From Saccharum officinarum (taxonomy: Eukaryota > Streptophyta > Magnoliopsida > Poales > Poaceae), in assembly GCA_020631735.1 (NCBI GenBank), contig CM036168.1, positions 97,940,932 to 98,004,931 of the forward strand: a stretch of 64,000 nucleotides of DNA, read 5' to 3'. The position numbers were made by a program, and so were the translations under genes. Shown in pieces: positions 33,560-45,400 of the stretch. Every line of letters begins with the position of its first letter. Positions within the stretch are counted from its first letter, which is position 1. The notes below the pieces were generated by a model that worked only from the letters and a program-made list of their open reading frames with translations, did no database searches and had not been told where the DNA came from.

Positions 33560-34350
33560 CACCATTTGATGAGTAATACTGACTTGTGAAAACGGGGTGG
33601 AGAGAAGGTGTGTCCAGCCCATTGTAGACAAGATTATAAAAAGGATTGCAGGGTGGAGAGGTAAGGCGACTTCTCTCGCATATTGGGGGAGATTGATTTT
33701 GATGAAAACATATGCTTAGCACCGGCCCATTTATCTCATGTCTTTCAACAAGTTCCTCAAGTGGGCAATTCAGCTTATCAATTCCTACATGGCTCATTGC
33801 TTGTGGAATGACTTTGAAGGTCATAGGGTTTACCATCTCGTTAACTGGTCGACTGTTTGCCTTAGGAAAGAGTATGGTCTGCTTGGTGTCCCTGACTTGA
33901 GACACCTTAATATTAGTCTGTTAGCTTCTTGGGTAAAAAGATATGCTTCAGAGATGATCAGTTGTGGAAACAAATCATAGACTTCAAATATAGTACTACA
34001 AGCCCTAATGTCTTTCATGTAAAGATGCTAACAACTCTCATTTTTGGAAGGGTTTTGTTTGGGATGCCCAAGTAGCTAAAATAGGGTACAAATGGAAAAT
34101 TGGAAATGGGAAAGGTGATATTTTAGGAAGACAATTATTGGCTAGACTCATCTAACCTTGGTATAATTTTTTGGGACCCTTCCTTATGTACTGATACATG
34201 AGCTGAACGCTACTATTGCAGAGCTGTTGTGGAATGAGCCTAGACGGAGATGTACTTTTATGATATGTGGAGATAGTAGCTTGTTTTCCTCCACTATCTC
34301 TTTTAATGAGGAAGAGGATGAATTAGTATAGGCTCTGTTCAAGGTTACGG
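33560..34350 (+). pseudogene. Decayed LINE (C-terminal RT region)
   Basis: Plus-strand frames give HLVNWSTVCLRKEYGLLGV and PDLRHLNISLLASWVKRYAS, the conserved block after the RT domain of plant LINEs (W..VC.PK..GGLG..dl...N.ALL.KW). Then comes FWKGFVWDAQVAKIGYKWKI (W..G.G). Frame breaks separate them, and no poly(A) or duplication was found. Confidence 0.65.
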
Positions 34351-37300
34351 TATGTATCCATGACAAGAACTTGGATGTGAGAGAAAAATCATAGTTAGGA
34401 ACATGTTATGCTCTGCTGTAAGATTGAGATTGTAGCAACTTAGAAATAACTCAGTTCTTTCCATGCAAGAATTGGAGCTCTTTGCAGTCACTATGGGACC
34501 TATGTTATCAGTGATCAAGCGATTGGAGCAGTTGTGCCCCACAGGACACCTGCAACAATACAAGGAGGCCATCTCCAGACTAGAGGAACTGGCAAGATGA
34601 CATGGGTGACTGCTGATGAATGGACCATGATCGAAGACATGCTAGGGTGTTGGGTCGGCCCTAACACAATACATGCTAGAAGGGAGATTGGCCAACCTGC
34701 AAGTGTGGCCTCCAGCCCAATGTCATGCTCTGATGTCTCTGCCATAGTACTCCTCGAGGGAGAAGCTTTTGAAACTCTGAACTACAACGTTGTACTAGAA
34801 CCATTGCTTGGTCTTGATAAGTAATTTAATGAACCAAAGGGATGCCCCTCTTGAATTCTAAAAAAAGGGAGCATATGGATGTGCATGGTAACCTTGTAGT
34901 CTAATTAATGTCCTATTGTAAGGTGCCTATATAAATTGTACCTAATTCAAGTATATTTGCATCTCCAATCCTTGCACTATTCCATATAGATTGCAAAAAG
35001 TTAAGAAATAAGAAATAAATGAGGTGCATAAAAATAGGAGAAAAGGTAAACTAAAAGGGATCTTGCTTTTCCATAAAACAAGACTCCACTTCTTTTGTTA
35101 GGCAAGGTATGAAGTAGGACTCGATTCAAACCTTCTATTCCAGTCAATGGGTGATGGTGATCCTGCGATGGGCAGTGCTCAGGTGTCATCAGGTTTTGGG
35201 ATTGGATGTAGCGGTTCAATATTTTCGGTGCGTAGGAGGAGACAGATCTGATGGTTGCTGAGGTTAGGGGTATGGTCTCCAATTAATGGTAGCGGCGGCA
35301 AGAGGTCAAGAGGCAGAGGTGGCGGATAATGGAAAATGCAAGGTCAAGAGGCAGATGTGGCGGAGGTGTCAGATTGAACGGCTTGGCACTCGACAAGACT
35401 TGTCAAAGAGGTTACTAGCAATAGGATTTGAATGGTGGCAGTAGTCACCTACCTCGCATAGAGATCCCAGCAACAGAGATGGTGTGCTGCACGGTGACGA
35501 CAGCGGCGGTGGTGGCGGCGGCGACGAGGAACACACTAAAGACCACAGGAAGTGGGTTCGGTATGTGAGAGCGTGGTCGATGGCGGAAATGGCAAGGGGA
35601 TGGGTGAACTGCGCGAGGGAGGCGAAGATAAGGAAATCGGTGGGTGGATGAGTGGGTGGGGAGGGGGATGAATGTGGATGGGAATGTGGCTTGTAGGTGT
35701 GCTCGTTGCGTGCGGAAAGGTAGGGTTTGGAGTGCGGGGAGGGCTATTGGCATATCGGTGTGCGCGACACCGCCCACCTTTTGCAAGGCGCACCAAAGGA
35801 TCAAGCTTTATTAGGCTTTAAATTGCCAAGTCATTCCATGTTGGTTGATAGTTATCCCAACCTATGATCTCTCTCAAAAGTTTGATTCCACTCTATGGGA
35901 CCATCACAATAGTAGAAAATAGACTAGTGAATAATGTTGGTTTTTCTACAATTTTCTACTAAATATAGCACAATAGGAAACTAAATACCATCTTTACACA
36001 CAACTATCATATTTAAATTTAAAGCCTTCATCAATAAGATTGTAGGGAACAGGTGGTATCCACGTAACCCAAGAGACAGAGAGAGGGAGGGAGAGGAAGA
36101 ATTGGGTCACTTAAAACTATCCTAGCTAGGTTCTGCTTAAACGACTCGCTAGATAATTGTTGACACCAACGGTAGCAGATAGATAAAACCGCAAGTGCGC
36201 AACTGTTAATGTAGCTTTCACCCAGGACCAAGAGTATTCTAGAGTATCGATTTCCATAGAAAACATGAAATGAACTAACAAAGAATTAGGTTCGTCCTAG
36301 GATGCCACAAGGGTATATGACAGATTGGGTGGAGAGGATTTCTATGTTTATGAAACTAGAAAGGTAACAAAGTAGATACAAATGTTGTTCACTTTAGGTC
36401 ACTAGAAGCCACTTAGCAACTTGGATGAGAAGGGTACTAATAAACTGCCAAGCAAGGGTGGACCTACGCTTTAAGAACCTGCCCAGACACGGTGGAATAT
36501 AGAGATTAGACATGGTTGTCACCACCTGCTAACTACCAAGCCAAATCATGGGGCAAGCTGTAGACACAAGTAAGTGTATAGCCTAGACACCACATCTACA
36601 CTATATCTTACTAATGTAATCTAGATCTCAATGCAAGCGATTAGAGCACTCGGGTGTGAGCGGTGAACCCATGGACAACTAATGTAAACACTTACAACAA
36701 GCCTGCATCCGTCAAGGTACAGTTTGGGGGAAGATACCGATAGGATGGCTCTCCCCCGCACTCTCCTCACTCTCTCCCTATTTTCTAAGCTCTAAGTGGA
36801 GTACAGCTTCGCCTATATATGATTGGAATGAGTTGTTTCTCCTTGGTGTGTTGAGAGTGAGGGAGTCTAGATCTCTAAACTAACTCTCCAAAAATTAGAC
36901 CACGCCACCGCCAGCTACCTATGTGGACATGCTGATTAAAGTTGCAAAAAAACTCCCTCTCCACTCTCTTCCCTCGCAGCCCCTCTCTCTTGTAGTCTAC
37001 ATCTCTTTGTCTATTCCATTGGTCGCTGAGTGTGTGCCTCTAGAGCACAGGTGTAGCCGCAAGGCCGGCGATGCAGGCAAGCACACGGCTGTAGCCGCGA
37101 GGCGAGCGTGGGACCAACAGGAGACAAAGTAGGGAATGGACGTGGAGGAGATGGGAAGGGAGGGACTGCAAGTTTTACCTGGCCTCTTCCACGTTGGCAC
37201 AACCACGTAGGCATACAGAGGTGATGCGGTGGGATTTGAACATCTACTCTAACGCGACCAAATGTTCACTTTTTAGTTAGAGGATCTAGGTAATAATCCG

Positions 37301-37699
37301 CAAAATAGAATTAAGCATAACTCAAATCCATCGAAACTACTAATCGAAAAGGAACCATGCCATCACGAGAGCATGACTAGTGGTTTTAATTAACTTTACA
37401 GAGCTAATGCAACTCTACTCATGAGTCGTGATAACCATTTGCCTAAGGTACTAGCCTCTGAAACACTTCAAAAGTGAGTCAACAAGGATCACTGCGAAGC
37501 CTTTTCAAAAATGGCCTAACAAGTTAGTATAAACCACTTCTTACAAAATAATCAATATGAGTGTTTACTTTCCGCAAGTCATGTACTATTTACAATTACT
37601 CGTACAATTCCTTTAAAACAAATGTTGTTACTATTTTTTTTCTGAAGATACTATGTTTTTTTGTTATTTGTAGTAACATATGAACATTTAGCTATTAAC
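34351..37699. other. Intergenic, nothing firmly recognised
   Basis: Contains short frames (for example plus 34534-34824, 96 codons; minus 35445-35804, Pro/Thr-rich low complexity) that resemble no family. GC-rich patches at 35480-35620 and 37020-37200 may be transposon debris. Confidence 0.4.
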
Positions 37700-37882
37700 T
37701 ACTGATATAAGGGATCGAAGTTTATCCTAAATTTGACCAAATTTGTTTTATTTATATCGATCATATTAAATGAGCAAATTGTAAAACCAAATCTCATAAT
37801 TATACCTAATAAAGTTAATTTGGTGTCCTAATTTTTTTCTATAAATTTAGTCGAACTTATGATAGTTCAGCGGAGGGAGTAT
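37700..37882. mobile_element. Stowaway-like MITE relic
   Basis: Ends CGGAGGGAGTA (37871-37881) and carries AAATTTGACCAAATTTG and TTTAGTCGAACTTATG blocks typical of Stowaway MITEs. The left end is lost. Confidence 0.5.
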
Positions 37883-38934
37883 AATCATTATTATGATGAT
37901 AAAAATCCTCAATAAATTGAAACCCGTATCTATAGAAAGCTTATTATAATGCTCTACTAATTGAGCTGCAACTGCTCCATACAGGATTATCCCAGTATTC
38001 ATGATATTTTACCTTTATAATAAAAATCTTGCGTTCTTCCTTTCAAACACAGAAAAGCGTTCCGACGTGACTTGACTATAAATTGTGGACAAACCAGCAT
38101 ATACCACGCAAAATGAAGTCTGGCAGGTCCGATTTCATGTACCAGTAACTTCATCTCGATTCAGACGACGCACACAGATTACGGTGGCGGCGGAAACCTG
38201 AAGTTCTGAAGTCTGAACGTAGTTCAGCTTTGCGCGTGCGGCCGTGCCAGATGGCCATGTGGAAAGTGGAATGGAGGGAGCTGGACGATCCCATTCAGGC
38301 CTCTACGCTCCAACATCCCGTGAGCTCAGCTTGTCCCGACTCCCGACAGACACCGCCCTCCAATCCAATACATCATGCATGTATATTGTTGTGTGTGCAT
38401 GGCGTGTACACTTGTCCTACAGCAAATATTGATTTGTTTTATTGCGGCAAATATTGGCATCAAACAAAATGAGAAAATAAAAAAAATAAAAGTCTTTTCT
38501 CGAAAGAAAATCAGGAGTCGCTCTTGCAGTATCGTGCGTATCAGAAGAAACAGAACAAACGGGATAGCAACCAAAACGCTGCCACTTTACTAGAGCCAAA
38601 CCATATTGGGATACTCAACAAAGAATCTGAACTACACCGCACAAATCTGAAACAATCTGAACTCCAAGATAAAAAAAAATTGTACCAGAAATTGCTCAGC
38701 ATGTTCACTCTGCGCCCAATTCTGCACTCTGCACAATAACCAGCATATGCTTTGTGTGCCGTCCTCCAACAGTAAGTTGCATATTCCTCGGCTCTACAAA
38801 GACAATCAAACCATGAGTCACTAAGGCTATGTTTGATTTAAGAAATTAAATCATTCTAGATGAAGTGTTGCATCATGAGTCAATTACTTAAATTTATTAG
38901 AACGACTTTATTGTTCAATTAGTACTAATTATTA

Positions 38935-39188
38935 GTCCTTCCGTCTATTTTTAAGTGCCGCCTAGATTTTTATACATAACTTTATTAAGTTTGACTAGAT
39001 TTATAAGAAAAATATTAATAACATTTGTATCTCCAAATAAGTGTATTATAAAAATATATTTAATGATTAACCTAATGATACTTATTATGAACCAAAATAT
39101 TAATAGTTACTTGTATATATTTGGTCAAAATTGAGTATGTTTGACTCTTCGATGTGTGAGAACGACACTTAAAATGAAACGGAGGGGG
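38935..39188. mobile_element. Stowaway MITE
   Basis: Terminal inverted repeats GTCCTTCCGTCTATTTTTAAG and CTTAAAATGAAACGGAGGGGG flanked by TA on both sides (38933-38934 and 39189-39190). The interior has TTTGACTAGATTTATAAGAA and TTGGTCAAA blocks as in Tc1/mariner-derived MITEs of grasses. Confidence 0.75.
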
Positions 39189-39460
39189 TAGCCTGTGAGG
39201 AATGAGGTGATGACACGTTAACTTGTTCGATTCCACAAACCAAACAAAAAAAGTGAAGAGCGAGAAGACGATAGATTAATCATTTCAAACCAAACACCCG
39301 GTAAGAGAATGACATTTATGAAAACCGGTACCAGAAGATATGCTAGTTACATAAAACAAGCCAAATATTCCCAAAATTTACTAGGCATGCAAGGGCCCTC
39401 TAGCCTAGAATATAATAAGCACCCATAAGACTAGGAGCGGATTAAAGCGGAGGCAAGCAG

Positions 39461-40921
39461 ATGGTTCTGATGGCACAGACACACCCTGTTCTCCTAGTCC
39501 TTTTGCTCTTCCTCTCCCCCACTGCCATTTCTTCCTCCAAGAGAACTCAGCCGAAGTTCTCGGCTATCTTCTACTTTGGCGACTCAGTTCTTGACACCGG
39601 CAACAACAATCATCTCCCCACATTGGCTGTAGCCAACCATGTTCCTTACGGAAGAGATTTCCCAGGGAAGAAACCAACAGGGAGGTTTTCCAATGGCCGG
39701 CTTATCCCAGACCTCCTCAACGAGAAGCTGCAGCTCAAACAATTCTCGCCGCCGTTTCTGGATACAAGGCTGTCGAACAACGACATGGTGACAGGGGTGA
39801 ACTTCGCATCAGCTGGTTCAGGGTTAGATGACCAGACGTCGCAGCTGTCCAATACTCTACCAATGTCTAAACAGGTGGACCTCTTCAAGGACTACCTCCT
39901 CCGGCTCACGGACATTGTTGGGGACAAGGAGGCTTCCAGGATCATTGCCAGCACTCTGATCTTTATCAGCTCAGGAACCAACGATTTCTCACATTACTAC
40001 CGTTCGTCGAAGAAGAGGAAGATGGACATTGGTGGCTACCAAGATATTGTTCTCCAGATGGTACAGGTTTATGTCAAGGTGAAAATAGGCATTTCCTCCT
40101 TTTGAGTTGTCTTTACTGAATTCTTCTATTACACTTCAAAAACTAGGCATGGCATTACTTTCAATTCCCTAAATCTGAATGCAGGAATTATATGGCCTTG
40201 GGGCCGACAATTCTGTTTGGCAGGCCTTCCGCCATTTGGTTGCGCACCTATCCAAATCACATTGAGCAGAGACCCTGACAGGGCATGTGTGGATGAGCAA
40301 AACTGGGATGCTCAGGTCTATAACTCTAAACTTCAAAAGTTACTTGCAATGTTGCAAGGCTCACTCCATGGAAGAAAAATTGTGTACTTGGATGCATACA
40401 GAGCTCTCATGGAGATCCTGGAGAACCCGGCCAAATACGGTAACATTTTCTCTTAATACCATGGCTTATACACTAGAAGGCTAGAACTGTGATGGGAATT
40501 GATCACAGACTTAAAGTTCTGAAACAAAATTCAGAGAGAATGCCTTAAATCCTGGCCAATGCAGTAGTATTGTGCTACACTTGGCAGCCAAACCTAGTGG
40601 CTGGCAGAAAACCATTTAATAATTCAATTGCAAAATGCATGATTAATATATTTTAGTTCTCTCTTCATGTCAGCCTAGAGTTTGACTTGCTGTTAACCAT
40701 ATCAATTCTGACAAAGGTTTGACATGGTAACAGGATTTACAGAGACAACACGAGGATGTTGCGGGACTGGGCTCCGAGAGGTTGCTCTGTTTTGCAATGC
40801 ATTGACTCCTATCTGCAAAAATGTGTCATCCTATGTATTTTACGATGCTGTGCACCCAACAGAGAGGGTTTACATGTTAGTAAATGATTACATAGTCAAA
40901 TACGTTATTCCACAGTTTTAA
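39461..40921 (+). pseudogene. GDSL esterase/lipase, three exons, with a one-base deletion
   Basis: Exons 39461-40078, 40185-40439 and 40734-40921. The family (SGNH hydrolases) is secreted and cleaves lipid or cutin-like esters. A signal peptide is visible (residues 1 to about 25), then the GDS nucleophile block FYFGDSVLDTGNN, GVNFASAGSG, SSGTNDF, LAGLPPFGC and the catalytic block DAVHPTE. Exon 2 is 255 nt but needs 256 to join exon 3 in phase. The missing base is in the G-run at about 40200-40203, where ELYGLG should run into GRQFCLAGLPP. As written, translation leaves frame there and stops in exon 2. Everything else is intact, so this is either a very young pseudogene or a sequencing error. 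Confidence 0.82.
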
Positions 40922-41246
40922 TTAATTAATCAAATACCCTAATAAGGTTTTCTCCTTGTATTAATGCACAAAGCTAATTATTTTGCCTTCATACTTTTTT
41001 AAGTCAAGTATAGAAGAGCTTCTCGAATGCCACCCATCATGCTATGCATGATGTATTGATGTGTTATTGGATTATTGAACAATGGATTTATGAGCACTAG
41101 GTAAATAACTCAGTCTCCCCCAGGATGTCATTTTACAAGTGAAGTTAAAGCAAAACAGAATTGCAATGGTTAAACACAAATATTGTAGGCTCGGCTACGA
41201 GTTCCTTGAATGGCGGGGCTATGTCGCTATGATATCATACATCAGC
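40922..41246. other. Spacer between the GDSL gene and the Copia element
   Basis: AT-rich 3' flank of the GDSL gene; no gene seen. Confidence 0.4.
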
Positions 41247-41251
41247 TCCAA

Positions 41252-42423
41252 TGTTAGATATTATGGGCTTGGCCCATTTATTTAATATCTCTATTAAACT
41301 CTATGGTCCGTACATGTACATTAATGGTTTTATACCATATGGGAATTTAATCGAGAGACGACTCTACTTAAATACTTGATGTTTGATCGATCTATTTGAG
41401 AAGTAAAAGTGGGTCACCTGGATGCCACACGCGCGCGCGCGCCGCCGCCGCCCGGCCCGGCCCGGCCCGAGCCCGTGCGCGTGGGCGTGGCGTGGCGTGG
41501 CAGGCAGTGGGCGTGGCGAGGCGAGGCAGGCAGGCGGGCGGCGAGCGAGCGGACGGGCGGACGAGGCCTTTATTTTTGAAACTGATGAATTGATTGGAAT
41601 TGATTGGAGGAGTTTCTGGTAACTCCTGGCTCTCCGTCTCCGTCTCCGTCTCCTCCGCCGCAGGGGGAATGGAGGTGTGACCCCTCGGTGCCGTCGGCTT
41701 CTCGTCTTCTGGCCTCTGTCTATAAATCAAAGTCTCTCTTCTCGGTTAAGCTCTCTTGGCGAAATACACCACTTTCCAGCAGCGCAAGTTCTTCCCGTTC
41801 CACCTCCGGCGAGCACCAGAGATGGAAGAGTAGGCCTCCGGAACGCGTCTCCGTGGGCTTCACCTGCTCGGGTGAAGACGGGCGATTACGTTTTTGGGGA
41901 GTGTCGGTGGTGGCACGACTACTCGCTGGTCAACCTGTAGCGGTGCTTCTTCACTGCGTCTTTTTCTGCACTGCATCGAGCGGGACGACTACAACAGCAA
42001 AGCACCACCATGGCTTTTCTTGGTGCGAGCGGCTCCGCCGCAGGGTATAATCTCCTTCACCCTCTTCTGAGTTTTATTATCAATATCATGATGTTCCTAG
42101 GCAATACTGCTTTCATGTTCAACATGTTCTGTTTGATTGATCTGGATGATTATGCTAGTACTGGTTTTCTGGTTCCTTTTAATTTTGTGATTATCATGAT
42201 CTTGATATTTGAGAACACATCTTTTATATTTGAGATCATGTCTGTGATGTTTCAGCTATGTAAAACAATGTTTCACATATGTTTCGGCTTTATAATTTGT
42301 TTTATTATCATGTTAACATTTGTCATGAAGTGTTTCTGTCTTGTTATTCATGACTTCACTCTTCTTTTTATTGCGTTATTTTTATGGATTAAAATAAATA
42401 TGAAAATGCCTTATTGTTCAACA
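41252..42423 (+). repeat. 5' LTR of the intact Copia element
   Basis: 1172 bp. It contains a GC-rich tandem stretch (41426-41560), a TATA box (41721-41728), the ATG of the long frame (42010) and a T-rich intron-like tail. Confidence 0.92.
41721..41728 (+). promoter_or_regulatory. TATA box of the 5' LTR
   Basis: TATAAATC preceded by CTCTGTC. It places transcription start near 41750, upstream of the ATG at 42010. The same box lies at 47416-47423 in the 3' LTR. Confidence 0.6.
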
Positions 42424-45400
42424 ATCCAAAAACGTAATTTCAGGCCATTTTCATCTGTTGGCTTTGCGGGCATGCTAAAGCCTACGCCGTTTGAGGGCAC
42501 TCACTACAAGAGGTGGCGTGAAAAAGCCCTTCTGTGGTTGTCGGCCATGCGCTGTGGTCATGTGCTCAATGAGCAGCCTGCTACTGTGAGATCCGATGAG
42601 GATGAGCAAGCTTGGGGACATGCTGAGACCATGTGCAAGGCTGCACTGTTGAGCATCATCAATGATTCTCTGGTTGATGCCTACATACCACTCCCGACTG
42701 GCAGAGCTGTGTGGGAAGCCCTTGAGGCCCGATACGGTCTTTCCGACGCCGGTTCTGAGCTGTACATCATGGAGCAGTTCCATGACTACAAGATGGTTGA
42801 TAACCGTCCTGTAGTCGAACAGGCTCATGAGATACAGGGACTGGTGAAGGAATTGGAGCTGTACGGCTGTCCTCTCCCTGACAGGTTCGTGGCAGGTTGC
42901 ATTATTGCTAAGCTGCCACCTTCCTGGACTGATTTTGCCACTACCTTAAAACACAAGAGGCAGCAGTTTAGCATTGCTGAACTTGTTGGTACTCTTGATG
43001 TTGAGGACAAGGCAAGAGCAAAGGATGTTAAGGGAAAGAGCAAGGGCGGGAATGGTGAGGCGACTACTAGTGCACATGTGGTGCAAAAGTTTCGTCCTAA
43101 GCCACAAAAGAAGAAGCCCCAGCAGGAGCTTAAGCAGAAATCCACTACCTTCTTCAAGAAAGGTAATAATAAGAAGATGGGATTAGACAAGGCAAAGATG
43201 AACTGCTTCACTTGTGGGAACACTGGGCACTTTTCTAGAGAGTGTCCTGAGGCTAAGTGGAAGCCCCCATCAAAGGCGAAGACAGTCAACACCATTGAGA
43301 CTGATGCAGACGCTGCTGGGTATGGTAATTTATCTGCATTTACAGTTTGTTCCTCACCTGATTGGTGGGTTGATACAGGTGCAAATATACATGTGTGTGC
43401 TGATAAGTCCTTGTTTTCTTTTTACCAGGTCGGGAGGAGTGGAGCCTTGCTGATGGGGAATGGCGCGCGTGCTGGTGTTCATGGTGTTGGTACGGTGGAT
43501 CTGAAGCTTACTTCAGGGAAGACCGTGCAACTCAAGAACGTGCATCATGTCCCCTCAATAAGGAAAAATCTTATTAGTGGCTCTCTGCTATGTCGAGACG
43601 GTTTTAAACTTGTGTTTGAGTCGAATAAATGTGTTATGTCAAAGTATGGAACCTTTGTTGGAAAAGGCTATGAGAGCGGAGGCTTGTTCCGCTTGTCTTT
43701 GGTTGATACTTTACCTCTTGCAGTGAATAATGTCGTTAATAACGTTAATGTTGAGATGAATGTTTGGCATTCTCGATTATGTCATGTTAATCTTGGTTGC
43801 ATGTCCCGCTTAGCTGGTTTGAATTTAATTCCTAAATTTGACGTTGCCAAAAGCTCCAAATGTCATACATGCGTTGAGGCAAAACAACCTCGCAAGCCTC
43901 ACAAGGCAGCTGTGGCGAGAGAGTTGGCACCACTTGATCTCATCCATTCCGATATTTGTGAAATGAACGGAATTTTGACAAAAGGTGGTAAGAGATACTT
44001 CATAACGTTCATAGATGATTACACTCGATATTGCTATGTGTACCTAATTAAAACAAAAGATGAGGCATTACATTATTTTAAAACCTTTAAAGCCGAGGCT
44101 GAGAATCAACTTGAAAAGCATATCAAACGGTTGCGGTCCGATCGCGGGGGAGAATATTTCTCTAATGAATTTTCTGAGTTTTGCGCGGTGCACGGTATAA
44201 TTCATGAGAGGACACCTCCATACTCACCACAATCCAATGGGATTGCTGAAAGAAAGAACCGCACTCTAACTGACTTGGTGAATGCCATGTTGGAGACAGC
44301 TGGTTTATCTAAGGAATGGTGGGGTGAGGCAATTTTAACTGCGAATCATGTCCTAAATAGAGTGCCCACAAAGAACAAAGAAATCACTCCATTTGAGGAT
44401 TGGGAGAAAAAGAGATTAAATATTTCTTATCTTCGCGTTTGGGGTTGTTTGGCCAAAGTGAACGTGCCAATAAACAAAAAGCGAAAGCTTGGACCAAAAA
44501 CTGTAGATTGTGTTTTCTTAGGCTATGCCATTCATAGTGTGGGCTATCGTTTTTTAATAATAAATTCTAGTGCTCCTGATATGGCTGTTGGAACGGTCAT
44601 GGAGTCTAGAGATGCCACATTTTTTGAGAATGAATTTCCAATGAAAATAGGTGCATCTAGAATGTCTGGTCATGATTCTATTCCTGAACTTCATGAATCA
44701 AATATACACGCTGATGATAACACCCATGAGCTTGAGCAAAATCCTGAGGAGGATGATAATACTGTCACTCGAAGGAGTAAGAGGCAAAGAGTTGCAAAAT
44801 CCTTTGGAGAAGACTTTATTATATATCTCGTGGATGACACTCCCACAACCATTTCTGAGGCATACTCTTCTTCTGATTCTGACATGTGGAAGGAGGCAGT
44901 GCAAAGTGAGATGGACTCCATTATGTCCAATGGGACATGGGAAGTGGTTGATCGTCCATTCGGTTGCAAACCTGTGGGCTGTAAATGGGTGTTTAAAAAG
45001 AAGCTGAGGCCTGATGGTACAATTGAGAAGTACAAAGCTAGGCTTGTTGCTAAGGGTTATACACAGAAGGAAGGTGAAGATTACTTTGATACTTACTCAC
45101 CTGTTGCTCGATTGACGACCATTCGTGTGTTGCTATCCCTGGCTGCCTCACATGGTCTTTTCATTCATCAGATGGATGTTAAGACAGCCTTCCTAAATGG
45201 AGAGCTTGAGGAAGAGATCTACATGGATCAGCCTGATGGGTTTATTGCAAATGGTCAAGAGGGTAAAGTTTGTAAGTTACTGAAGTCCCTGTACGGCCTA
45301 AAGCAAGCCCCCAAGCAGTGGCATGAGAAGTTTGATAAAACTTTAACATCAGCCGGCTTTGTTGTGAATGAAGCTGATAAATGTGTATATTATCGGTTTG

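Noticed and set aside
42010..42420. Hydrophobic N-terminus of the Copia frame as a true membrane domain
   Set aside because: T-rich composition, intron-like borders and a length divisible by three make an intron the simpler explanation; kept only as a hypothesis.
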